Assembly (NCBI RefSeq): GCF_002575655.3
Contig: NC_053040.3
Span: 464,800,780-464,864,779 of the forward strand
DNA from: Aegilops tauschii subsp. strangulata
Lineage: Eukaryota; Streptophyta; Magnoliopsida; Poales; Poaceae
Direction of reading: 5' to 3'
DNA length: 64,000 nucleotides
In this document: positions 21,301 to 30,981 of the stretch, piece after piece
Numbering within the stretch: position 1 is the stretch's first letter
Layout of the letters: each line of letters opens with the position of its first letter
Notes under the pieces: generated by a model
The model's input: only the letters and a program-made list of their open reading frames with translations
Told to the model about the DNA's origin: nothing
The model's database searches: none
Program-made: the position numbers and the translations under genes

Positions 21301-24300
21301 AAGAAACAGCCAGCAGAGATATGCATCTTAATGGTGCGTGCATCTTAATTTTTGACAATGCATGGTGCAACCTGGCATATCACCTAAATGTGAAACAGCT
21401 AGCTCTATGACCTACCTCCCACTAAGATCATGCAGATCTCCCCTGAAGTGAAGTATGCAGTTCAGTTTTTAAATGCTTACCAAACAGAATTCGTCACCAA
21501 AGGAAATAAAATAAAATAAAATAGCACAGCAAAACACTGACCTGCTCACATTTTCCTAGATTCTCTTTGCTGCCTGTATAACTCTGAAAAGGTGGGAGAA
21601 AAGCTCAGTCACTATAGAGAACCGATGGAAAGAAATTCTGACAACATGAATAATGAGTGCCTAATGACATTTCCAACAGAAATACAGTTAGTAGAGCTGT
21701 ACTTTGAGCAGTTCCATTTCTTCCTTAGTTGGGCAGAACTTTATCAGATAATCTACTTGATCACCATCAACGATGGAATCATCAAGGGTAAGCACTGAAG
21801 CCTGGAAAAAAAATTATGATCAGCATAACCATTACGTACTTAAATTGTCAAACACCATTGAAGACAGTAAGACTTTATCTCCAGTAAAATTTATGGCTAT
21901 ACGTTTTAAGATGTGACAATACACCCCTAACCAGATTTGTCAAATGACTTGTAAGTTATTCTGTTCTTTCAGCGAGACCATCAACAATGCCAACATTCTT
22001 CTACTTGTCAAGAACTCCTGATAACTCTCACAAAGTTTCTATGTTGAGACAACATCTTCAATTAAACATGAAGTTAGTTACCATCAAATCAGGCAATGGC
22101 ATCTTAATGTTCCGCAGCATAATTTCACAATTCTTTGAACGCTGGAGGTCAATCTGCAGAAGAAAAGTGCAACATTATTTATTCAACATTCGAGTTTTCA
22201 TCTCATTGTTTAATAGTGAAGAGTTGCTTGGGGATATAAGTACCAAGTGAACTTTTTCTTGTTTTGATGCAACAGGAGGACGTTGGCGTGTCCGTTTTGC
22301 ATCCGTACTTGGCATGGATACTGAGAAAAGACTTTCAAGCTCAGACAGATCAATCTCCGGAGTCCTGTTAAACATATGTGTGGACTAACATATCAAAGTG
22401 CCCGGCCCATTGCTATTTTAACTAACAAAGAATGTCGCAACAAAATATTTTGATACCTAGATGCTTCATCAGACTTCTGTGTATCTGCCCATAAGCTTCC
22501 CTGTGTTGCTCTTGACACTTTTACCCAGTGTAATGGCTTCAGAGGTGTCCTCTTGGATGGCTGGTTGGCACGCAAACCTCTAGGGCTTTTTGACCGGACT
22601 GCGCTGCGGCCCTTTGCACCAAATGATAATGTAGGAGGCGGGGGAGGGGCAGCACTGACAACGGTTCCTTTGCTTGGCAAAGAGTTTGAGGAATTCTTAG
22701 GAGGTGGGCCTGGTGGAGGTGGCGGTGGTCGGGTTACTGATGGTTTTTGTGAAGCATTGCTGGCCCCAGCTAGCTTCGGAGGAGGCAATGGGGGTACAGG
22801 TGGTGCTGACCCACGAGATGACATGGTATGCAATGGCGGGGGAGGTGGGGGAGGATGAGGGGCAGCAACGAGTAACGGGGGTGCAGGTGGCGCCGATACA
22901 TGAGATGCCAGGGTATGCAATCGTGGGGGAGGTGGGGGAGGATGAGGGGCAGCCATGAAATGTCTACCACTTGTGGATGGAGATGAACAAACCAACGAGC
23001 TACTTCGAGGTGGAGGAGGAGGTGGTGGTGGAATGGTTGGTGCTTGCAGCCTTGGAACTGTTTGTGAAAAGTTGGGGCTCAAAGGTGATGGAACCGCATA
23101 TTTTGATGCTGAACTGACCTTTTTGTCAGCAAACTGCAGATGAGATGATGAAACTAAATGGTTATTAGGTAGTGGAGGAGGTGGGGGTGGTGGTGGCGGT
23201 GCACGTGGAGGAGAAAATGATGATTTTGCCAATGAGGGTGGTGGTGGCGGTGGTGGTGGTGGTGAAGATCGAACTTTCTTTGGCGGGGAAGAAATTTCAT
23301 ATGCAGTAAACGACTGTGTAGAATTTGCAAAAGGTGCTCGTGGCAGTGCTGGTGGAGGTGGCGGAGGAGGCTGAGGTGGTGTAACCGTTTCTTTTCTGCT
23401 TACCACTGAGGGAGGTGGTGGCGGGGGCGGGGGTGGTGGTGAAGATCGAACTGGTGGGGAAGAAATTTCATACGTAGTAAACGACTGTGTAGCATTTTCA
23501 AAAGGTGCTCGTGGCAGTGCTGGTGGAGGTGGCGGGGGTGGAGGCTGAGGTGGTGCAACCTTTTCTTTCCTGCTTGTCTCCTGTTCATACACAGTGGCTG
23601 CTTTTATAGGAGGAGGGGGAGGTGGTGGTGGTGGGAGCGGCGATGCTGGGTTAGGATCTGATCTTGTGACTGGAGTTACTAAGGGCCCTGAGTCTGAAGT
23701 CAGAGGAATTGCAGGCAACGTCACCGGTGAAGATGCTTTAGGGGTACTAGATTCCTTTACTATACAAACTGAATAAGCTGAAGCTGTAGAACTATCAGAC
23801 AGTGACTTGAGAATCTCGTAAGAAGATTCTTGTGATTTAACCAGTTGTTCAGTTGCAAAAGCTTGTGCAAAGGCTGATGGCTCTGGAGGAGGTGAAGGGG
23901 AGGGCATGGTTGATTTAAGGGAAACACTGATCAGACTTGTACTAGTATTTATGGGTAAGGTAGGGGAAACAGGGGCTAATGAAACAGTGGCCGGTCGGGG
24001 AGGAAGCGGAGGAGGTGCACATGATGGTATCCAAGATGTTGATGATCCTGATTTAGTTACCATAAGAGGCGAAGGTTCATGCTGTATTGGAGTTTGTGAA
24101 CCAGGCTTCCCTGCAGATTTTGTCGCTGATGCCTCTGATGAAATTTGCACAGCAGAATCAGATGGCAGTGGCTGCGGTTGAACTGGTGAAAATACAGGCT
24201 GGGGTGTAACTGTAACTGAAGATGGTGCTACTGATGAAGCACTAGCCTTTGGCTTTGTAACCTCTGATGGTGAAAACAACACCGAAGGAGGCTCTGTTCG

Positions 24301-26770
24301 TGAAGGATCCAAATCTATTCTATGTGGTTTGGATGGAACTTCCGTTGGACTTGAATGTGGGGGGCCTTGTTTAAGTTCAGTGCTGCCAAGCATACCAAAG
24401 TGATTTTGAAGCTTCAGCACATGAGCAGAAGAGTTGATTTCACCAGAGAAATTATCAAAGCCAAGTTCTTCTTGAGTATCAAAAAAGGTTTCAGGCTCAT
24501 CAGGAGGAGACGCATTAATATTTCCTTGGGAAGTAACCTGGAACCTTTTCTGGGGTGTGTCCAGTGCAGTATCCGTATCCCCATCCAACCAGTCCAAATG
24601 GTTGAAGATATCTAGCACTTTAGCAAACTCTTCAACACCAAGTCCTTGTTTATCTTGATGACTCAAAGGCTCTGTCGTAACAAGCGAAGTAGTTGCATCC
24701 ATGTCAGAAAAGATAACCTAGCATCAACACAAGTTGCAAGTAAAAAATCATGTATAAAAAGTAGGCTAGTTCTCAAGTTAATTTAAACACTTGCCTCAGC
24801 ACGAAAATCTTTAGGGAATTGATCTTTTGCATTCCATAACATGTCTATTTCATCGCGGCTGAGCATCAAGATGTTTGACCTGATGAAAGCGGTGTTGAAC
24901 ATGATCCGGAACACCATCTCCTCGCGATCTAGATCATCATACAAGTTGCTACACTCTATGACAACGTCACCTTGGACATGACATTGAAGGTTTATGTTCA
25001 CCCGTTCATCTGCCTAAGTACATTAATGGTCAGTTTAAGAGTATTAAAAACTATATATACTTCAGAAGGTCATCAACATGATAGCCTATTAATGTGACAG
25101 AGCAGTAACAAGGTTTTACGCAACTTTCACAGCTTAGCTGCAAGGTCCCTAAAAAGCTATTGAAAGCTATCAACAATAGAATTTTAATACACAGTATAAA
25201 TAATAAAATGCATTAATAGATGTCGAATTGAATAACCATAACAAAAAATGCATCACATCAAGTACTTTTTGACTAAGAAATATATGGATGTTGGAGTATT
25301 GAAAAAGGCATAGTTGAAGTTGATATTTTTCTTTCAGCTTAACCTTATAAGTGATGTTTTTGCCTTTTAGTGAAGTCGTATTAAAAATTACCGTAATAGA
25401 TTATGATAAATGTATCTATATGGAGTAGCGGAGCTATCGAGCGGAGGTAATTGAAGCTATCCCGCTAGACGCTAGTAAATGCAGTTATAGGTAGCTATTT
25501 AAATTCTTAGTCCAGCACTAAGCCATTAACAATTAAGGACATGCAGATTCACTTCAAATAGATTATCAGAAAATGAACAATTACCTGTGAATTAAAACGG
25601 ACAAGATTACTAGTTTTGGGGGTTGAAAAAAGAACTTTGGGAGTCTGATCATGGGGCATGAGTGGATCTGGACCATATATCCTGAATATTGGACAAAAAC
25701 CACCTTGACTTTGGAAATCAGGAAGCATCCTCAAAGTCAGACAATCCAGTGTGAGGGCTCTATCAGCGGGCGGCCACTCAGGCATGACATTCCTCATCGA
25801 AATATACCGCAAGTACCTAATTTGAGATGGCATGGGGTTTAGAGGTGAGAACATCTCCAAGAACTCCGAAGATGATTGTTTGTAGAGCATATCGAGTGTT
25901 TTCTGCTCATCTGAATACTGCCCCAGGTACAACAAGAGAGCAGCTAGCATGAAAGCCAGGATAGGCCAGCACCCTTGCTCGCAGTGCATTATGAGTAAGT
26001 TATGCTGGCCCAGAGAGAGCCAGCTTTCGCTGGACTTCAAGATGCAGTGCACCATTTCGATGGTGAGAAGTGGACACCCCTCGTAGTGGCCCGGGTAGTC
26101 CAAAACAGTCATGCCATACTCGGATAAAATGTGGTATAAGCGGCTTTCCTCTGCCCGAGTCCCGAAGTTTGCCACCATGAATGAGTGATCATGAAAATCC
26201 TCTAGAAGATGCGCTGCGATGCCTCTGGTGTGTGCCTCGAACTGGTCCTCTTCCGGTGCATTCAAGGAGAAGCAATGATCGAAAACTGAAACAAATACAA
26301 GTGACATGTGTCAGGTATGCTAATGCTCAAACTCAGTTCTGCATTGAAATGGCTATTTAGCCACTGAAAACAAAGCTAGGCATGTTCTGAAAGGCGACAG
26401 AAATCTGACTGGATTTTCTCATTTGGAACGTGGTAACTAATAAGCTAAACTGGAGGAAATTTTCCGGTTAATTTCCTTCTGTAAACCACCTACTCCTTGC
26501 TCACCACAGCTCCAATCAGCATTTGAACTAGGCTCAGTTGCGTAAACTACTTGGGAGTTGGGATCAGCAACAGATCAACCAAACTGAAACCTATTTCTTG
26601 TGCTAAAACGGCTAGGGTGTAAAAATGCAGTCGTAAGCTGCACGCAACCAGACCAGGCGAACGGCAACGCGGAGGAAACAGCTCCATCCCCATTTACCGT
26701 AGATGTTGTCCGTGATGAGGAGCACCCCGTCGGGCGGCTTCTTGAAGAAGAACTTGCGGAACAGCGCCAT
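15353..26770 (-). CDS. Class II formin: PTEN-like, C2, FH1 and FH2 domains (17 exons, 1465 residues)
   Basis: Exons: 26770-26698, 26285-25585, 25013-24795, 24717-22457, 22364-22244, 22153-22082, 21801-21703, 21583-21542, 18766-18686, 18586-18536, 18445-18364, 17760-17666, 16842-16771, 16697-16581, 16394-16326, 16240-16174, 15528-15353 (4398 bases). Class II plant formins nucleate and bundle actin and reach membranes through a PTEN-like domain. Visible in order: the conserved start MALFRKFF; a PTEN-like domain to about residue 170; a C2 domain to about 330; a linker; a proline-rich FH1 (about 690-1040); FH2 from LKPLHWVKV (about 1057) to about 1410; a Lys/Glu-rich coiled tail. The phosphatase loop reads HCEQGCWP, without the arginine of the active HCxxGxxR motif, so catalysis is unlikely, as in the family. 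Intron 3 is GC-AG. Intron 8 (2775 bases) holds nested retroelements. Confidence 0.93.
15869..15951. mobile_element. Very short Stowaway-like MITE in formin intron 16
   Basis: An 83-base near-perfect palindrome runs from CTACCTCCGGTCCATAATTA to TAATTATGGAACGGAGGGAT with almost no loop (TTCAAATTTGAA at the centre). It starts after TA. A matching TA on the right is not evident, so the right end may be shifted. Confidence 0.7.
18860..19216 (-). mobile_element. TRIM/SMART-like miniature LTR retrotransposon
   Basis: The element is 357 bases long and flanked by the 5-bp target duplication GGACC (18855-18859, 19217-19221). Direct repeats at 18860-18939 and 19135-19216 differ at few positions. On the minus strand the first LTR ends AACA and is followed immediately by TGGTATCAGGG (19134-19124), the usual initiator-tRNA-Met primer-binding sequence. 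The second LTR is preceded by an 18-base G run (18957-18940), which serves as polypurine tract. The interior is only about 195 bases and codes for nothing. The stretch GAGTTCAAGTCCTGG after the primer site resembles a tRNA B-box. The element must have been mobilised by another retroelement. Confidence 0.85.
20494..20640 (-). mobile_element. LINE 3'-end fragment nested in the intron 8 LINE
   Basis: On the minus strand this piece ends GGGTCCTCTGCGTTTTCTCG followed by an A-rich tail (the plus-strand TTTCTTTTTCGAG at about 20490), a typical 3' terminus of cereal LINEs. It splits the zf-RVT region of the surrounding plus-strand LINE, whose coding resumes after about 20640. The ends are approximate. 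Confidence 0.45.
22800..23620 (-). repeat. Proline-repeat tracts and 178-bp tandem duplication in the FH1 exon
   Basis: Within formin exon 4, a unit beginning GAAGATCGAACT recurs at 23263 and 23441 (spacing 178 bases). The two copies encode polyproline plus LPRAPF and TYEISSP/AYEISSP blocks and differ by a 9-base indel and point changes. A second, shorter pair (the [10 protein letters not shown]...SAPP segments, about 22800-22960) lies downstream. Polyproline stretches bind profilin-actin, so copy number may alter the number of profilin sites. The tracts also open long GGT-rich shadow frames on the plus strand. Confidence 0.85.
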
Positions 26771-27190
26771 GGCCGGGCCCTACCCAGCGAGCCCCACCAA
26801 TCCCCGGACCGATCTTATCCGGAAGCGCGAGCTCCAGCAGCCGCCGGGCTCCCTCCAGCAGCGGATTCGGTCCAGCGACTAGCGGAGCGGTAGAGGGGGG
26901 CGCTGTCCACGCCGCGGGCTGGTCGGCCTCGAGATTCGGGCCGCCGCTGGCCGCGGCGATACGGCGGGAGAACCGCAGACGTGGGAGGAGACAGCGGCCT
27001 GCTCGGCGGAATCTTCGTGCGGAGAGCTCCGGATTGCTCGAGGAGCGAGGGGGAGAGGGGTTTGCTGAGGTGGATTTGGGCGGCGGTGATTCGGGGAGGA
27101 AATGGCGAGAGGAGAAGGTCGGCGAGGAGGAGGAGGAGAGGGAGAGGGAGGCAGGAAGACGACCAGAAGCGATGGGCGTTTGACTAAATT
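26771..27190 (-). promoter_or_regulatory. GC-rich 5' UTR/promoter region of the formin gene
   Basis: About 420 bases of GC-rich sequence with many CpGs adjoin the formin start codon and contain a GGA/GAG-rich purine run near 27115-27160 (a CT-rich leader on the gene strand). Composition changes abruptly to AT-rich near 27185. No TATA box was identified. The role is inferred from position and composition. Confidence 0.4.
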
Positions 27191-29399
27191 GATTGATGAT
27201 TAATTGTTTTCCGGCGCAGCTGTTAATCTCTCCTCAGTTTTATATGTTTCTTTCGTACCACCCCCTCGCTTTTGAGAGTTTTCCACTTTTTTGCATTTCT
27301 CTCTTGAAATCTGTTTATTTTAATAAAACTGATTATTTTTAACAGAAAAAAAATTGTGTAATAGGTCAACTTCATGTAATCATTTGCAATTAAGCCCCGT
27401 GTGCATGCGCAAGAGCTGTCTTTTAATGAATGGATCAGTTAGTCAAAATGGTCCAGAAATGCTAGGCAACAAAGAAAATCGGAACTAGTAGTAAAAGGGT
27501 AGTTTTTTTAAAAAAATAAAAAGGGTAGTATTTGCGGCTGTTTTAGTTTTTTTTTTCGTTGATGTTGCGTTAAGAACACAATGTGTCGGTTTACTTACCA
27601 TGGAGGAGGAGGAGCCGTCAGTGGTAGCTTTCACACACAATAGTTAAAGTTAACTTGCTACTATTTTTTCTGTTTCCGGCAAATCTTTTTTGAGTGCTCT
27701 AATTTGTACGCCAGATCAAAGCGGTGACAGGAGGATTTAAAAATCATCAGGAGTAAAACAGAGGGAATGATGAGGAGCGAGTGGTGGGCGATTCGGCGCG
27801 CGGTTGGTAGTTGGCGTTTGCCGCCAACTGAGAGCTGCGTGCGTGCGTGCGTGCGTGCGTGTACGCTTGCGCGCGCTTCAGCGGTCCGGGCCGTCAGGAG
27901 GTGGGGTGGCGCGAGACGTTATTAACGACGACGTTAAAACGAAGCAGTCAGAGTAGTAACAGTAGTATAAGCTGGGAAAGGAAACGCTTACAGATTCCTT
28001 TCCGGACGCATGTGGGCGGTAGCTTGGCATTGTAGCAGTAGTTGGTTGGTTGATTATGATGGTGGTTAACCGGTTGGTTATCCGAAGCTGGCTCATGCGC
28101 TCTGTCTCGTTTCAAAAGGTGCCCGACTCCACAAGCTTGTGCCGCGCCCGAAGGGGTCGGGAGCACGTCAAGTGTCTGCAAGGGAGTTCGGCCCTCTCCT
28201 TTTTTTTCTTTTCCGGAAAGGCCAAATGCTACATACTCCCAAGTATTGTATCATGGATCATTAGCAAAAGAGCCTTGCAAAAACTGCAAAATACACCCAA
28301 GTTTGTGGGGGTGTCGCGTTGAAGATTTCTTACCCCTACATCCATCGGCATCGCGCGTGAGCAAAGCTCGTTGCTGCCTTTGAGCCTTAGTCCTAGTGAT
28401 GTAAACTTGTTGAAACCCAATTTTAGCTTATGAAAGCAGCGGTCGGAAAGTCGTCGATGTAAACCAGAAGACGACGACGGCCACGGTCTGAGATCACCGC
28501 CCTGAAGAGGAAAATACGAGGAGGGAGGGAGCTTGTAGAACACCAAGATCGTGCACCCCAACACATGATGTTCAAGTCGTCGATACCTTACAGGCATTGC
28601 ACATGCGGCGGATGAATCGTTCATGGGATCCGTGGGGAGTTGTATGTGGGATCAAGAGGAGTGGTGTGACTACATCAACATCAGTGCACGATATCGACAG
28701 TCTTTCGTGTAGAGAGGTAATTTATGGCTTCACCATCGGTGACTTGTAGGAGTTCCTGGGACGAACACAGTATTTTTATTTATTTATACTAGCGTAGCCT
28801 ATCCGTTCCCCAACACCATATAACAACTAACACACGCAAAAAGCATAGTCCCTGGTGACGCAAAAAATGGCCCGACAAAAAGAGGAAACTAACTTTTCCT
28901 TTTCTGCATGCTCTTTTTTTTGCGGGTATTCTGCATGCTCTTTGAAAGAAAATCTATACCGTGGCATACCACACCGCAATATCCGCCCTCCTCCACACGT
29001 AGTTGCAACCATGTTGCACATGCTCCCCTCCCCTGCACGACAATGTCGCCCCCCCCCCCCCCCCCCCGGTTGCAATCGTGTTGAAAGTGTGCAGTTGCAG
29101 TCGCAGCCAACACTTACAGTTGAGTATCTAGTGATAGATATACAATTGCCCATCCAAATGCCACATTCATAACCCCCACATATTTGGTGGCAAACATGCA
29201 ACTAATACCCCCCCCCCCCTCCCATCAACCTTGCTTCTCCAAGACCTCCACTCGACCACCCCTTATTTGCAGGCATGTTGAGGGCGTGTAGTTGCACTTG
29301 AGGGCAGTATTGCACTTGCACATCTATTGACGGACATGCAACTAATTCATATATATTTTTTAAATTATCAAATTAAAAAAGCATAAATTGTTTAAAAAT
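27191..29399. other. Intergenic interval right of the formin promoter
   Basis: No coding exon was recognised. It contains a GCGT tetranucleotide microsatellite at about 27839-27862. It also has a repeat-like block at about 28960-29340 with recurring GTTGCA/TGCAAC words and two C runs: about 19 bases at 29049-29067 and 10 bases at about 29209-29218. Short open frames here are Cys/Pro-rich and not convincing. Confidence 0.5.
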
Positions 29400-29510
29400 A
29401 TATTAAGTAAATAAATATAATGACAAAAAATAAACAAAAAAAGAAAAAAAGTAAATCAGTAAAAACGCTAGAGAAAACTCAGTAAAAAGGAAATAAAACA
29501 AAGAACCTTT

Positions 29511-30534
29511 ACAAATCCTGTCCAAACCCGGAAAAAACATGTACATGACTCGGTCCGTTTGCGCGCCTCCGCTTGACCCAATATATCTCCTCCTTCTCCA
29601 AATTTTCTTCAATTTCAATAAGCGAAGCACACTGCCGGTCCGCCGACTCGTCAGTGAGAGGGCCCAACCGCAAACTTTCCAACTCATCATTAAGCTCCTT
29701 TAGGCGTTTATGAAGTGCCTTAAGGATCTCACGATCCCAATCGTGCATCTTGGCATGCATAGCCGCTGTCCGATCCACCAAAGAAGCTCGGGGATCGGTC
29801 CTTTCCCATGCTTCTGGCACTATCTGTGTTACCTCCTCTTTTTTTAACCAGCGTGCTTCAAACTGTTTAATCCTTGTACGAAACTGGTCGCCCACCACAT
29901 CACCCTCTGTATCAAGAAAGGGAAACAAACCATGGAATTGCCCATTACAAACCACTCTATCTAATCGTTCTCGCAACCTTCGCCTCTGCCAAGTGGATTG
30001 ATCACCGATGTATCCCATGTCCTCCAACTCGCATGCCACCAGAGCATCCCTAAAATTTTGCATCATACTTATTGGTCGTGGTGCACCACCTTCCTTTTCA
30101 TGTGAGTACAAAATCTCGTTGAAGTCACCTCCTATCACGCACGGGAGGCACTCCTCTTGGTACAACCCTCGTATATATCCCCATGATAGATGCTTGCCCT
30201 CCCATCTCGGCTCACCATAGAACTCCGAGAACCTCCATGTTTCATCACCCGGGCCTCCAATAACAACATCAATAAAGCTTTTAGATTTATTCTTCATTAG
30301 GATTTGCACCGGGTCTCTCTAGAAAAGGATTAGTCCACCACTCGCTCCAACCCTATCAACTACCTCCATATGATCCATGCTTATTTTCTTTCAAACCCTT
30401 TCTACTTTCACTTTGTTCAGATGTGTCTCAGACAGGAAGAACACATTCGGCCCCCACTGCTTCTGGACATCCATAAGTGATATCACTACCGCAGTGCTGG
30501 CCAAACCACGTCAATTCCAACACAGAATTTTCAT
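29511..30534 (-). pseudogene. LINE endonuclease (EEP) fragment, broken
   Basis: Reading on the minus strand from an ATG at 30534, the frame starts MKILCWN and meets TGA at 30513-30511, where a Cys codon is usual in L1-type endonucleases. The frame recovers and remains open from 30309 to 29511. It contains the conserved CVIGGDFNEIL block and STWQRRRLRERLDRVV of the endonuclease-exonuclease-phosphatase fold. Reverse transcriptase is absent. The tail runs into AT-rich sequence at about 29400-29500. It is a 3'-deleted, inactive L1-type LINE lying between the divergent formin and C2-GRAM genes. Confidence 0.85.
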
Positions 30535-30981
30535 GACGCCCGGCCAATCAGAGCCGCACCGGTTCAGAGAAAACTGACAACTTGCAGCATCAACACATCA
30601 TATCACGCAAAACCATCGAGACCCGTGCATGCATGTTCCTCATGCACAAATAGATAGATGCATGTTATTTTCGGGTGGGACAACGAAAATAATGGACGCG
30701 TGGCCCCCGAAGGAAACGCACCCTCAATGGGCGCTTCACGTCGACGCAAGAAGACAAAACCAGGGCCGACCAGCGTCACCGAGCAGCACCAGCCGACTGG
30801 TGGGCCACGCGACCCCGACAGCTCCGGCCTTCCCCGCCCCGTCGGCCGTCGCCTCCACTGTCCACTCCCAGTCATAACCACCATCCTCCGCTTTCCTTCC
30901 CGTCCCTCTCAACTCTCAATCTCTCATGGGCATCGCGTGCTCGCCCCTCCCCATCTCCGAGAAAGAGAGCCCAACCCCCAC

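Noticed and set aside
25380..25480. Possible hAT-type element in formin intron 2 (TAGCGGAGCTAT...ATAGCT words)
   Set aside because: Inverted ends are too short and no 8-bp duplication was found.
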